Shown: positions 44,380 through 57,088 of the stretch, in pieces | How the letters are laid out: every line of letters begins with the position of its first letter | Numbering within the stretch: the stretch's first letter is position 1 | Notes under the pieces: model-generated | Told to the model about the DNA's origin: nothing | Databases searched by the model: none | What the model saw: only the letters and a program-made list of their open reading frames with translations | NCBI GenBank assembly: GCA_022559985.1 | Contig: JAFJTR010000006.1 | Coordinates: 558,001-622,000, forward strand | Direction of reading: 5' to 3' | DNA length: 64,000 bases | From: Parastagonospora avenae f. sp. tritici 18332-5 | Lineage: Eukaryota; Ascomycota; Dothideomycetes; Pleosporales; Phaeosphaeriaceae | Translations under genes and position numbers: made by a program

Positions 44380-45600
44380 TCAGTCCTCACGACATGCTCC
44401 ACAGCTAATAGCCCTGACAAAACCACTCGGTCTCTTCTTCTTCTTGACTTCCTTGACTTCGCTCTCCTCACTACGTCTCGCAGTATCACGACTCTTTTTC
44501 CTCTCTTCCTCCCTTGCAGAATGTAGACTCGCAGATGCACTTTCCATGCTGTCGCCCCTTTCCTTCTTCTTCGCCTTGCCGATGCTCTTCATCAGTCCTA
44601 CTAAACCGGCCTTCTCGCCTTCACCGTCGCTGTCCCAGTCATCCCATGCGCTGGTGGCGTGCTGTAGTCCATAGCCAGTGCCGACACTGGTGGTGCGCGA
44701 TGTGTGGGGGTACAAACTGCTAAGCTCAGATGGAGTGGCACTGTTGTGGCGAGCATAAGGGTGTGTGGGTATATGTACAGCAGGACTAAGAGGGGAGACA
44801 GTGTTGGCGGCACTTGACGGACGAGTCGATGCGCGAGAATGTGATGTAGACGGTGGCGTTGTTGGCGGATATGTTGGCGATGCCGGATGGGAGCCTGAGC
44901 GGGGCAGATAGGTGGTCGGTGCTATTTGAAGACGCAGAAAAGGCTCGTTAGGATCAGTCAAGGAAGTCTTCCGAGATCGATTTGCTTCAACAATTGGCTC
45001 CTGACCTGGTGGTGGACGCAGAGAGGAGAGGCGAATTGGTGGGTCAAGCATCTGAGATGGCATTGGGCAAAATGATTTACGTGTTGGTGATGTTATGTGT
45101 GGTGTTGTATTCTCTGTGCGTGATAATTTTCGATGAAGTTCTTGAAGGTCGGTGGAAACGAAGTTGCGAGACAAAGGACTGAGTGGCGGCGTAGCTTCGC
45201 CAGATGAACACAGAATAACGTTCTTTTTACAAAGCTCGCAAATTCCCGAGGCGTAGGTGATGGGCTGTTTGCAAAACTTGCAACTCGCCACTTTCGAGGG
45301 TGGTGATGCTGACAGTCTATTCTTGAACTTGAAGTCGAAGCTCGACCTTGCAGAAGCAATCACTGTCGCGGAGCTGCGCGGAATATCAGAAGCCGAGGCG
45401 CGCTGTGGTTGCGATCCTCGCGATTGCCCCTCTCTTCTCCTTGCGTTCTCAACAGCTTGCTTTTCGTACTCGTCCCAAATCTTTGCCGTCTTTCCGGGTG
45501 TAGTCGGTGGTGTTCGAGGATCCTTGAAGAGCGATGGTGTCCTTGCGAGTGGCGATGGTTGATGTGGTGCGAATGTCATGGTGGACGTCGTGGTTGCCAT
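44380..45600 (-). CDS. Disordered Ser/Pro-rich protein with zinc-ribbon-like centre
   Basis: A single exon of 406 residues from MATTTSTMTFAPHQPS. The frame stays open upstream of this ATG, but that part has no coding character. Residues about 50-75 form a charged helix (KIWDEYEKQAVENARRREG). At about residues 105-125 lies CKFCKQPITYASGICELCKK, two CxxC pairs 14 residues apart, which should bind one zinc. Most of the rest is Ser/Pro/Thr-rich with no fold. Near residue 330 are WDDWDSDGEGEKAGLVG and LMKSIGKAKKKERGD, then a very basic stretch. The extreme end is FVRAISCGACRED. Similar ascomycete proteins exist as uncharacterised proteins. A regulatory or scaffold role is a guess. The frame is convincing because the CxxC core and both ends look conserved. 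Confidence 0.75.
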   Translation of the reverse strand: MATTTSTMTFAPHQPSPLARTPSLFKDPRTPPTTPGKTAKIWDEYEKQAVENARRREGQSRGSQPQRASASDIPRSSATVIASARSSFDFKFKNRLSASPPSKVASCKFCKQPITYASGICELCKKNVILCSSGEATPPLSPLSRNFVSTDLQELHRKLSRTENTTPHITSPTRKSFCPMPSQMLDPPIRLSSLRPPPGQEPIVEANRSRKTSLTDPNEPFLRLQIAPTTYLPRSGSHPASPTYPPTTPPSTSHSRASTRPSSAANTVSPLSPAVHIPTHPYARHNSATPSELSSLYPHTSRTTSVGTGYGLQHATSAWDDWDSDGEGEKAGLVGLMKSIGKAKKKERGDSMESASASLHSAREEERKKSRDTARRSEESEVKEVKKKKRPSGFVRAISCGACRED

Positions 45601-48341
45601 CTTACGCGTAGGCTGATGAATGAGTGACGAAATGCTAGGGACGATAGTACAATCGATAGAGGAGGAAGGGAGACCCCAGGTTCTACTGCGCACGATACAG
45701 CCTGATAACAGTCTCGGCACTACACGCGATATATAATTGCACAAGTCCACAACGCTGGACTCAAGGGGTGAGACACATTGTTTATGAACAACTGCGGTCT
45801 GACCAAATACAGTAACCAACATCAATCGGTGGCTGGGCCAGGGCAATGAGATATCTGGAGCTACTGGGTTCAAGGGATAAGAAGGTATAGCGTGACATTG
45901 GACCGCAGCCCCGGATTTCCATAGCGGCAGCAACGCTGTATTGACGTTGTCCGATGAGCTGCAGCCGTGGTCTTGTTGTGTAATGGCTCGTTGATTTACG
46001 CTGGGTCGTGTACCTCCTGCCCAATGATTGCCGCGCAACGCAACGACAAGGCGTCACTAGTAGCCCGACAGTACAGGGGAACGTAGGCGAGCAGACGACA
46101 AGCAAGGGAGAGCTGACTTGTCAGCGGATCGTTCGCGATATGGCATCTGTTGGACAACGCTCTCAAACGTTGACGAGATGCCATGGGGCCGTTTATGGAG
46201 CATGCTATCACATCTGCAGTGTCGTCAGGATGCTAGCGACGAGTGTCGGACGCGCTCCACTTCGGAAGAATTGCAATGCATCCGCAGGATGCAGCTAATA
46301 GAAAGTCGCGGTCACGCAAGGTCACTTGTGCAGCGTGGAAAAAGGACGCGAGGTATTGGATTGGTGAGCGCAGCGGTCGTACAGCATCCTGGAATGTAAC
46401 GACGGCACTGATCCTGGTGATGTTCTTGTTCTTTGACCAAATGAAAACAATAAAAAGGAAACATGTCTAGGAAAACTTTGGACCTGAAAAAAAAAGGCGT
46501 CCCCACTGCTCGAGACGGGCTACTGGGATGGAGATGCTTGTCGCGACGCGTGAAAGTTGAGTAGTCGCAGCCGCGGGATTGCGGTGAAAACGATCAAAGG
46601 GCACAAGAAAACTCCATACCCTTGCTTGAGATCGGCCACGTAAGCAGCGCTTCCCAGGCCTCTAAGAGCCCCGTCCGTACAGGTCGTAGGGGACTCAGCG
46701 TCCAACGTTGCATCTCGGAATCACGACTCGTACTTTTGGCGCCTCGTCAGGCGTCTCAGCCGCCGATCACGAGATGAGCGCCTCGAGCGCCACTTTGTCG
46801 AATCCGTGTATCGATAATAGCTGAGTCGATGTAATTGTGTCGCGTTGCCCAAAAGTGCAGAAGAAGCTACAAGTCCGTGGTGGGATCAGCAGCTGGGCAA
46901 GATTCGCGAGGTGCGGGTCAGCGGTTCAGACAGGCTTGGCGAGCGCTAGAAGGCGGTTCTTTCCTAAGACCCCTGAGACCTCTCAACGGCACTCCACAAC
47001 GTTTGAGGCGAGCTGTATTCTGTTGGTGAACCGTTGAGACAAAGCGGCGTCGGATGCGCGATAGCGCAGCCCTTTCCTCGGCCCAATAGCCCGCGAACGT
47101 CTACGACCGGTCCTTCTTGTACAGAGTTCTCGTGTGAAGCAAGTTTCTTCAAGTTTTGTGTCCTTCACCCAGTTCATGAGGCTAGTATCATTCCTTCTAT
47201 CGAAAATGTGGTCACTTGCTGCAGCCTACGCCTACAAGAGGTCCTTGCGAGCCCGCTGGCACCATGCGCACAATTGTTTATTGTTCACTGAACTTTTTTT
47301 CGCTGCTCCTCGTGCCCAAAGTTCACAGGGTTTGTCGTCCTTACAAACCGACTTCACAAAAGTCTCAGTCTAGCGCATACGTCAATCATGGTTGCCTACT
47401 TCCGATGGACAGCATACGGCCATCCGACGAGCACGGTCAAAGGCCCTACGATATCGAACGTGACACATGACAGCTAGTCCTTATAGTTTTAGGATTCTTC
47501 CCACCCATCTCGACAGAACATAGTAGTCGTTTCAACAATGCCTTTCTTCCATTCTCGACGCTTTCCCAGCCATCTAGAAACGACAGCAACTACGCCTGCC
47601 GCTTCCACAAGTTCTATGTCTTCTGGGATGTAAGAGTGCATGGCGCTACAGACTCATGCTAGAGAGTATGAAGCTGACCGGAGCAGGGCGATAAGCCCTA
47701 CCAAGCAACTAGTCCACCATGAGTGCCCAACAACTCGCAGACTAATTCCACAACCTTTACGCTCCTACACATCTCATCAGGCATGTAGCTTGCGCTCTAT
47801 GTCCAGTGATTGCACCGCCATTTAGACTTCATTACACGTGCGTTAAGCTTTCCCTAGCGGCCGAAAATAGCGCTCACCAGCGGAATAGAATCTGTCCGCC
47901 GCGTCGAAAAAAACACAGGCCGATGAAGGTTTTGTGGCTTGGTCCTGCCCAGGTGCGTCTAGGTGGTATTATCACATGTGCTGGGAGGACATTTGGGTTG
48001 CTCATGGGACATCCCCAGTCACACCAATCATCGTAGATCTGATCGCGAGTCGAGGAGGTGAATGTGTGTTTCACTTTGAAGTCTGAGGGTTTTGTAACTT
48101 CAAGGAAGGAGAAGATGTACGAGTTTATATACTCATAGATTTAGTCCTGTACGATATGCGTGGTCGACTTTGATTCTCGTTACTCTTTCTCTTGCTAGCT
48201 GCGCTACGCACATCGCATGACTAGAATAGACACATTCGCATCACGATAAGAAACGCATCGCTTGCAGTACCTTCGTTTGAAAGATTCAGAATGCGTCTTC
48301 GATGCTTGAGAGAAATCGACAGGACGGATGAGACTGTGGTG
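45601..48341. other. 2.7-kb intergenic region, no gene seen
   Basis: Only short frames without resemblance. The right end holds TTATATA at 48125-48131, a likely TATA box for the MFS gene, and three short upstream ATG frames after it. Confidence 0.5.
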
Positions 48342-50283
48342 ATGCAGCAAGGTGAATTATAGCGAGATACCACTCCCAACACCACCGACTGACAGAATTC
48401 TAGCCGACACCCATGCCTCAATACTCGTACCCTTCCCTTCATCCGTAGACCCTAACGACCCTCTCCGCTGGCCCACACACAAGAAGAATATTGCATTTGT
48501 CTCCGTCTGCGCCTTTACGTTCCTCACAAACTACGCCATTTCCGGTCTCGCACCCGCATTCTATGTCCTGAGCAAACAGTTTGGCAAGTCGATGACGGAG
48601 ACGTCGCAACTGCTACTGTACCCTGTTTTGGTGCTTGGGGCGTACGTAAAGTATATGTACGAATTACATGTGAGGCATTCACTAACTTCGTACTTCGGCA
48701 TCTAGGTTCAACTTTTTCTGGGTGCCCATGGCGAACTGTAAGTGTGAAAAATTCGAGCTGACTGGGATTGAATTGAATGTGCTAACAAACATTTGCCACA
48801 GATTTCGGGAAACGACCGGTGTTTGTGTTCTCAAGCGGGCTATTGTGTGCATGTTATGTGTGGGGTGCGACGGCGCAGAGCTTTAAGAGTTTACTGTGGA
48901 GTAACATTGCCGCGGCATTCGCTGGATCTGCGACTGAGGCGCTGGGTGCCTCGATTGTTAACGTACGTGTTCTTCGCTTGTATCGTTGAAGTCGAATTGC
49001 TGCTTACCCAACTAAGGACCTTTTCTTCCTTCACGAACGGGGCGCAAAGATGGGCGTTTACATGAACTCCATTGCGGGCGGCAACACTATCGGACCCTTA
49101 GTATGCGGTTTCATTGTGTCGAATTTGAGCTGGCGATGGCACAAGTGGATTGCGGCGATACTCGTTGGCATCAACTTCCTCTGCGTCGTATTTTTTGTGC
49201 CAGAGACAAGATACGATCGCACAGAAAAGACAGAGAAGGACCATACATCTCGCTCGAACTCGCGGAACAAGGCGGTCCCTACAGACATGACATCCATTCG
49301 ACGAATGTCCGACGAATCTGTTCCTACACAAAAACCTAAGAAGACGTTTGCTCAAAATCTCAAATTGTGGTCTGGAACTCCTAAAACAAATCTGTTCAAG
49401 ATGTTCTTACGGTAAGTCCTCCTTTGAAGCTACAGGCCTTTGCTGACTTGCTGTAGCCCCTTCCCGATGATCGCATATCCGGCAGTCATATACTCTTTCC
49501 TGACCTATTCCATCTCGCTCGTAGTCGTTATTGCAGTCAACATCCTGAATCCATTTGTACTGCAAAAGCCACCGTATAGCTGGAAGCCAGAGATTAATGG
49601 TCTGATCAACATTCCTGGACTTCTCGGAAACGTCTTTGGCGCATGGGCTGGCGGTAAGCATCCGTCCACTTCGCGATCTAATTTTCTCTCGCTGACTCAT
49701 CGCAGGCAACCTGGCCGACATGTGGTGCAAGCATCGTACCAAGATCGGTAATGGCATCTACGACCCCGAGAGTCGGCTGCATATGCTGATTATACCGTTC
49801 CTACTCACAACTGGGGGCCTCATCTTGTTCGGATATGGTGTGGACGAGACCCTGAGCTGGGTATCTCTGTTCTTTGGATACGGAATGATATCGGTGGCTC
49901 TAACAGCTGTAAGTACTCTCAATCCAGAAGGCGAGGTGCAGAGAGCTTACAGACCTGTAAGATCCCTACTATCACTTTAGCGTATGTCAGTGATTGCGCG
50001 TTGGCGGTTAACAGTGATGCATTTCTGTTGGTGAGCGGACTCAAAAACATTGGTATGTCGTATACTCTCTCCTACATCAGAGCAAAGCTGACCGCATGCA
50101 ACAGTCGCTTTTGGTTTCCTGTTTGGCATCATTCCATGGGCGGAAGAAGCTGGGTTTGTGGAAATCTTCGGAACCATGGCTGGGATATTTGTTGGCGTTG
50201 TCGGTGTGGGAGCGGTGTTATTGATCGCGTTTGGAGCACGAGTGCGGCACGCTTCGAATAATTGGAAGATAATCCTGGAGTAG
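48342..50283 (+). CDS. MFS drug/H+-antiporter-like transporter with frame-broken start
   Basis: Eight exons can be joined in frame: to 48641, 48706-48737, 48802-48962, 49017-49411, 49457-49653, 49706-49908, 49953-50052 and 50105-50283, about 520 residues. Motifs include DPNDPLRWPTHKKN before the first span, FWVPMANYFGKRPVFV (motif A), the GASIVNDLFFLHERGAKMG loop, then IAGGNTIGPLVCGFI and WRWHKWIAAIL, typical of DHA1-type multidrug or polyamine transporters. A cytoplasmic loop follows FVPETRYDR. The problem is the start. The open frame of exon 1 begins at a GTG (48352) after a stop codon at 48340. The nearby ATG at 48342 is one base out of frame and stops after MQQGEL. Losing one G of the GG at 48351-48352 would connect them. 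Either a one-base change inactivated the gene, the assembly has an error, or a first exon was missed. Confidence 0.72.
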
Positions 50284-50464
50284 TTCGACCGTTTTGCTAC
50301 GCAGTAGTCATCTCGGGTATTCTTCTCCAGATCTTATGGCAATGTGGCTAGTTTCACGGCCTTTGAATATCATGTCTTGTCTTCAGAAGGTTGATGCCTC
50401 AATATGCCATATGGCAGGTGCTCTTTGAAAACCATCATGTGCATACGACGTTGCTGCAATAGTG

Positions 50465-51610
50465 CTACAAGTTACCAGCTCTCAGCAGAGCCTGCTTTAT
50501 GAGCTTAGTATGCATCACCTCAATCTCAGGGACAATAACGGATTCGATCTCTAGAGCTGGTTCACCCTGAGGCACTCCGCTTCCGTCCGTACTAAGAGAC
50601 TCATCGGCCTCGAACTCATGCTTTGCTTGTGGGTCCGCAGACCCAACCAGGGACTGCACCCCAGAGAAGCTCTTTGTTCTACGGTTTCGTGGCACTCGTA
50701 TCCACTTTTCGCCGTCCAGTTCGGAAACGAAGACAACTTCCCATTTGCGCGTGTGTAGCAGATTGCCAATGACGAGGTGATGCGAGTACTTGTTCAGGGC
50801 GTACTGGGCCTTCTTGACCAGCAGCGACGGGTCAGTCTCGAGTTTGAAACTCACGATCATGGCCTCTGGCGCCCAGCCATCGACAAGCTGCTTGAGAAAT
50901 TTGGGTACCGGCTCCAGGTCGATGATCAGGCTCTTGCCCTCTGTGCGCGCGGCCGGCGGCTTTGCGCTGCCCCCACCGCCAGTGCCCAGGAACTCCTCGT
51001 TGGACTGTATCTTGTGCTCAACCATGCGGTCCTGAGGCACAAAGAAGTCAGACACAGCGGCGGCTAGGTAGAAAATGGCCTTTGGGCCCAGCGGACGCAT
51101 CAGTTTGGCGACCTCGCGCAGATTCCACAGGTACTCGGTGATGGTGACGTAGGACAGAATCAGCAGCTTGTTGTCGCGCTTGACCTCGTGGTACTGACGT
51201 AAGACGCGCAGCATCTCGTCCTGATGCTGCTCGTCGACGACGACCTGGCCGTCCTTCTCGCGCATGTAGTCGAGGAAAGAGCGCGTGTTGTGCGAGTAGT
51301 GGCGCGAGAAGGGCAGGAGCGAGAACTGGCGGTGCAGGAAGATGACGGCGTAGCCGTTGGCGAGGAAGTACTCGGCGCTCGTGGCCCCACGAGTTCCAGC
51401 GGAAAAGTTGTCGATGTAGCGCACCGTCTGTGTCTCGAGGGGCACCGTGGTGCCGCCTGACGTGACGAGCACGACGCGCCGGCCGCTCTCCGCATGGCGG
51501 CCAACAAACTCACGGGCGAGCGTGGTATTCGCCTTCAGGTCCTTGGGCACAGGCTCATTCGCAAAATAGTCGTTTTCGGCCTGTTGCGCGCTGGAGTCGG
51601 CCATTGGCAT
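50465..51610 (-). CDS. CAB2: Phosphopantothenate-cysteine ligase
   Basis: One exon of 381 residues, MPMADSSAQQ at its start. The enzyme joins 4'-phosphopantothenate and cysteine, the second step of coenzyme A synthesis from pantothenate. The nucleotide-binding half shows VVLVTSGGTTVPLE, then VRYIDNFSAGTRGATSAEYF with the conserved NFSxGxRG, and AVIFLHR. The middle contains the LAAAVSDFFVP core that closes the active site and AVSDFF-type dimer contacts. The end includes MIVSFKLETDP and LNKYSHHLVIGNLL, the family ending, with a fungal extension of about 60 residues (ADPQAKHEFEADESL) before HTKLIKQALLRAGNL. Eukaryotic forms of this type use ATP, unlike the CTP-dependent bacterial Dfp domain. It is a single-copy essential gene in yeast. 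It is convergent with the MFS gene, 181 bases apart. Confidence 0.93.
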   Translation of the reverse strand: MPMADSSAQQAENDYFANEPVPKDLKANTTLAREFVGRHAESGRRVVLVTSGGTTVPLETQTVRYIDNFSAGTRGATSAEYFLANGYAVIFLHRQFSLLPFSRHYSHNTRSFLDYMREKDGQVVVDEQHQDEMLRVLRQYHEVKRDNKLLILSYVTITEYLWNLREVAKLMRPLGPKAIFYLAAAVSDFFVPQDRMVEHKIQSNEEFLGTGGGGSAKPPAARTEGKSLIIDLEPVPKFLKQLVDGWAPEAMIVSFKLETDPSLLVKKAQYALNKYSHHLVIGNLLHTRKWEVVFVSELDGEKWIRVPRNRRTKSFSGVQSLVGSADPQAKHEFEADESLSTDGSGVPQGEPALEIESVIVPEIEVMHTKLIKQALLRAGNL

Positions 51611-52875
51611 TGTTGGGTGTGGGTGGCATGATAGATGTGTGGATGGCGGGGTAGCTCGAAGCTGGATGGAAGCGGGTACAGGGCCGGCTGCCCAGGCATA
51701 TCACGTGAAGATGCAACGTCCAGGCTGGCCAGGTGCCCAGGTGGGCATTAGATCAAGACATCACACGCTGCAAACACACTGCGTGTAGAGGGCCCTGTCA
51801 TAAACTAATCATGGCCGTCGCATTATCACCCGATTGTCGCTGCCTCGCTCGGGCACGACTACCGAGCTTCTCCAGGGCTGTAAAGAAGCGGACAAGTGTC
51901 ACGTGTGTGAAGCTCTCACCGCCTTTGGCACCGGAAGAAAAGGCCGGCTAGACAATCCCCTTTGTGGACTCTATGGCATTCTGCGTCCGTTTTGCGTGCA
52001 TGTACGTGCGCCACCCGGAGCAATTTTCCGCTGTGATGTCACAAGCAACACGAACAAACAGTGGACCTTGACTCTTCCTGGAGTACTTTGCGCATCTGCA
52101 GTCTGCAGTCTGCGGCATGTTAGTCTTATCTATGCAACTTGCCACTTGCACCTGATGATGTCCGGCTCGCGCTGCGTTTCGTTGTATTCTCGCAGGCTGG
52201 TGGAGCGGTCGAACAAGAACCATTGCATCACGCCAGGCGCCTCCACGGAGGCTACGCCGTCAATATTTAAATCCAAAGGCGCCTGGTCTGTCAGTTCACG
52301 CAGTCTCCCCTTCCTCGGTCTCTCCCGTCCCGCGCTGGCCGAGCTCGCACTTATGTACATGGCCGACATGATCTTCCCCGCCCGGACCCAGGCACAGACT
52401 GCCTTCCCATCGAGAAATACTGTTCGCATCAGCTGTTCCTAGACGCACTTATTGCGTGCCTGCAAGCGACGAGTCTGCCCACGCCTTGCTCGCGTCATGA
52501 AGCTGCGGAACCCCACAGCAGCTGTCTTGTGTGGTGGGTATAAGTGCCGCACCACTCATAGTCACAGCTCGTAATAGCATCCCATGACGGGCCAGAACAT
52601 CTCAGATGCGTTCCCGGGTGCAGGCTAATCGCCATCGACGCTTGGCTCGCCCTCCCTGCCTGTTTGTTTTCTGCTGTGTTTTTTCTGCCACATGCGCATA
52701 CGCACTAGGCCACCTTCTCTACAGGTCTAGGCTAAGACACCAGAGCTGCCCTGTAGCTGGCAATGGTACTGCCTCCGCGCTGCACCCTACTCTGCCCCGT
52801 CTCACTCTCGCGACTGCAGCAATCCCTACGAGTGCTAATCACTTCCTCTCTTGCGACCAACAAGCCACCTCCTAC
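51611..52875. other. Divergent intergenic region and leader of the regulator gene
   Basis: No gene is supported. The frame of the regulator stays open upstream to an ATG at 52606, but the start at 52876 fits the family better. A short CTGCAGT direct repeat lies near 52096-52115. Confidence 0.5.
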
Positions 52876-55870
52876 ATGTCGCTCCCCAATGCGCCATCCC
52901 AGCCCGGCCCGTCCAAGGTCGCCATTCCGAAGCTGGTCCCAAAGAAAACCGACGCGCCTCGAAAACCTGCCGCCAGCCGTCTGAACAGAGTCAATCGAGC
53001 ATGTCTGAGTTGCCGCTCCCGCAAAATCAAATGCAATGGCGCAAAACCCACCTGCTTCAACTGCAGGGAGAGTGGCACGTCCTGTGTCTACGCTTCCAGC
53101 CGGAAGGACCGTCTCAAAACGTTGGTCATGCCGCTCTGTAGGGCGCGTCCCGAGTTAATGTTCGCAGCGCAACGGGCCAAAACCAAGACATGATTGAGCT
53201 CCTCAAGGAGCTTCGGGAGCAAGTGTCGGGCCAAGGGCAGGACAAGATAGACGAACTACTTCAGTCCGTGCGTTCTGCAATGGCACTGATAGCTGCATAC
53301 AGCCTATTGACACTGAACAGGTTGTCGAAGACGTTGCTGATGCCTCCGCGAGCCTACAAAAGAATTCTGATAGAAACGATGACACAGAAGGCGATCAAGA
53401 CGATGATCAGGGGGCAGTCATCAACATTCGCCCTGAAGCTGGAAACTCCGCAGACCACGAGTTGCCAGAAGGAGACGCGCACGCTACGCGACGCGCCAAC
53501 AGACCGTTCGAAACAACATGGAATCACATGCTACGGTCACATCCATCAAGCGAGTCCCAGCTCTCCAGCGAACAGGCTGGTGCGTGGGCATTGTCGAGTC
53601 TCAGGTATCGGCAGATGACGCCAACATCGGCTCCTATGCAGACCAACAAACAGAGCTTCTTCCTGGACGATGAGCCCTTTGAGACGGACTATGACGTAGA
53701 CCCATTCGAGCTACCCCCGTTGCAAGATGCAGAGCGTCACCTCAAAACGTACATGGACAGCTGCCATGAATCGTTTCCATTCCTGGCAAAGAAGTCCTTC
53801 ATTCAGCAATTTTACCACTGTACGTAAGCTTGAACTGTATTCGCAAAGCTGCAGACTGCAAAGATTCAAACTTTTGTGGGCAATGAAAGTGGACACTACA
53901 CTGCTCTCTTGCTAACAGTTGACTTCCCACAGACTACGCCGCTTTGAAACGTGGAAATCCCTACAATCTGTCGCAGAAATGGCAAACCCAACTGAATCTG
54001 GTCTTCGCCATCGGGGCCTTACGAACCCACCTTACATCGACTCAGAGGCGTGGAGATGAACGCGACCACTTGATCTACCACTCTCGGGCTATAGCGCTGA
54101 GTTTGAAAGACCCCTGGTGTTTCTCACGCCTAGATCTTCCTCAAATGCAGATTACAGGTATTTTCAAAACACAGCTTATTCAGCCTGGACTCTAATTCTT
54201 CTTAGGGCTGTTGTCTTTCTACTATCTCAGTACTGGTCATATAAACAGGTGAGTGGCATTTTCTTGAAGCCAGGGATATGAGTACAGCCAACACACGACA
54301 GATCCTGGGTCCTATCAGGTATGGCACTGCGATTTGGCTATGCACTTGGACTGCATACCTGCAATCAAAGCAGCACGTCAGGTCCTGCCGAGAAGGAGAC
54401 ACTCTCTCGAATTTGGTGGGGACACTACACACTCGAGCGATTATTGGCCACATTGACTGGCCGGCCCAGTATTGGAGTAGGAGGAACCTGTTCCGTACCG
54501 TTACCACTCCCTCTATCATCCGAAGAGATTGAAGACGCTATCATCGAATCACGCTTTGGCGACCAAACGTTCCGGTCCAATATCTTCCATGCTCAGATTG
54601 TGTCATCACCAGACGTTGCTGCTCTAGGTTCGCGGCATCAATACTTTCCCGACCGTACTACTGGAAGTATTGATGCGACGAACCCTAGCTCTTACTTGAA
54701 GAGCATGATTCAGCTGAATGAGATCGCGCAAGATGCGCTAAGCCTTTATTCCATCAGCGCAACTAGCCAATCATGGCAAGGTATTCCGGGGGCCATGGTA
54801 GAATTGACCAGCAAGCTCGAATCATGGATAGAATCTCTACCCGATGTCTCCAGAGGGCTCAAATTCCCAGCGGGATCGCGCCCATGCGATCATCGTGAGA
54901 GAAATATGATCGATATTGTCTATCACAGTACCGTCATACTTATAAATCGACCCTGCATGTGCCGTCTTGATCGACGCATCACCGATCAGCCAACGAGATT
55001 GAATGAATTCAACCAGAGATCCGCACTCACTTGCGTAGAGTCAGCAAAGGCCATTGCCCGGATTTTACCCGACAGCCCAGTCTTTGATGTTGCCCTTCTG
55101 TACGAGTCCGGGCCATGGTGGAGCATGGTCCATACTATCATGCAAAGCCTGATCGTGTTGCTACTCGAAATTTCGTACGAGGCGATACAGCTTCCGCACG
55201 ACCGACGCGAAATTATACAAGGGATGAAGAAACTGGTACGCTGGCTCCGAGCTATGCGGGCTACAAATGGGATGGCCCGACGTGCCTATGTCATCGTCAT
55301 GAATCTGCTAAGAGTTCTTGTCAACACCGTCAATATGGTAAGCCTTCGCACCAGCCATGTTCGAACTCAGTTCGACAGCACCTTGCCCAGGCTAACTCGC
55401 GTGATCAGGACATTGAGGACTTGTTTCGAGAGGACGAACAAGCTACTCTCGCTTTGGCTGCAGAAGCTCAGGCATCCTTACTGCGAACTACAAGCGGCTC
55501 TTCTGCAGCGCCGAGCCTACCAGCGCATGTCGACCACCCACCGTTCCCAAAACCACTGTCTCGTATCCGCAATACTAGTGGCGAGGGTTCGCCGGACCAG
55601 CCTTATCCACGCTCACCCACTTACACATCGCCGTACTCGGTGTCACGTCCCGAGACGGCTGATAGCTCCGCTCCCGCGTACTTTGATGTCTTCTCGGATA
55701 TCCAGGATACATGCGGTCCGGGCTTCCCGAGTTTCTTCTTCACAAAGTTTGACGAGCAGAATCCATTACCGGGCTTTGGAGGCGAAGACCACGCAATGAG
55801 CGGTGTCGAGTTTCAAGCACAGAGAGTACCCAGCGTTGTGAGCATGCTTGGCGCGGAGGCGCAACAGTAA
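52876..55870 (+). CDS. Zn2Cys6 transcription factor
   Basis: Seven exons, 52876-53120, 53168-53267, 53321-53819, 53933-54157, 54206-54248, 54302-55337 and 55409-55870, give 869 residues with every phase consistent. The Zn2Cys6 cluster is at residues 44-71: CLSCRSRKIKCNGAKPTC followed by FNCRESGTSC (CX2CX6CX6CX2CX6C), with the basic RLNRVNRA before it. Next is TGQNQDMIELLKELREQV, a likely dimerisation helix, then an acidic, poorly conserved linker. The middle is the fungal-specific regulatory region: MDSCHESFPFLAKKSF, LVFAIGALRTHL, GLLSFYYLSTGHINRSW, MALRFGYALGLHTCN and SRIWWGHYTLERLLATLTGR. The last 150 residues are Ser/Pro-rich with aromatic residues and could activate transcription. The first intron has a weak donor (GTTGGT). 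Target genes are unknown; nearby genes include an S41-like protein and CAB2, which do not form an obvious set. Confidence 0.9.
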
Positions 55871-57088
55871 GGTTCCATGGGATGTTGGACCGCGGGGACA
55901 TTGGCAGGGAACAATGGTTGTCATGTCGAGGTACATTACTCGGCTATCAAGCCGGAACTTAGATCCTCCGATGGTTCAGGACCTGGGGTAAACATTTAAA
56001 GTTGACGGCCGTTGGGTTGACACGAGTTGTCGCCACAGTCCCAGTGCTCGCACCATGCCTCTGCGGCATGTAACATATGACGACGTGGATCCCCCTATTA
56101 CAAAGTACCTGCTTTCTTCTTGACATGGCGACTCTTGCTTATCATTTAGTCCGTCGGTAGATCAAGCGGAGTTTTCACGTATTAAGGGGGCTTACGCTGG
56201 CTTGCATCATCTCCCGGCCTAGAGCTCGGCGCACACAATCATGATAGTCTTAGCAACCACTCTACTCGCAGGGGGAATAATGCAGAACGATAACATGCGA
56301 AAAAGTGTATAAAACAGCGCGGCTCGTTTCGCACCTGCCTGTAGAAGCTTAGAGGCACCGAGAGATGACCCGTGTACGCGAAGCTTACAGCACTAGCTTC
56401 ATCCTTGTCCCTCTTCTCGGTAAACTCAGATAGCCGACCAAAACTTTATGCAACCACTACCTAAACTTCGACAACTGATTCTTCAGTACAACGCAGATCT
56501 TTTGAAAAGGTAATTGGTGCATATCAATTGCAGCGAACCACTCTACAGTATTTTCAACTTTAGTTGTCTTCAAAGCTTACTTATGAGTTGTAAGAGAAGG
56601 GAGAAGTCACAATGCACATTACCGCGGATTCCCGGGTTTCTCGGTTGACCGAGAGCCCTCCAGGATCACACGGACATCCATGGCAAATCCCAACATGCGC
56701 AAACCTTACGAAATTATCCTGTCCGAGACACAACATCAGCAGCGAACAAGATAAATTTCCGTCTGAGTACCGATGTGATGAGCTCGAATGCAGCCTCGAG
56801 GCCTTGTCAATCCTGGCACCATGCATCGAAGATTCACCCGAAGTCCCAACTACGACTTCATGACTTCTTCTTTGGGCGCCCTAGTAATTGGGGCAATCTG
56901 CGCGCTACCGCCGCAGATGTTGCTCATTCGCTGCAGTACCTCGACTTGCCTCATCGTGCAGGGGCATTCGACAAGGTCGCTGCAGCTATGAATATATAAC
57001 GACTGAGCAGACCGCCTCGCCATGGACATGGTCCGACGCTCGTTGCATTCTTCAACTACTGTATTAATCACGCTTTGTTCTTGCAGGA
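55871..57088. other. Intergenic, promoter of the S41-like gene
   Basis: About 1.2 kb without a supported gene. An 83-codon ATG frame at 56612-56863 has no resemblance. The right end carries a TATA box and a TTGCAG-ATG junction. Confidence 0.5.
56993..56999 (+). promoter_or_regulatory. TATA box of the S41-like gene
   Basis: TATATAA, 90 bases before the ATG at 57089. Confidence 0.55.
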
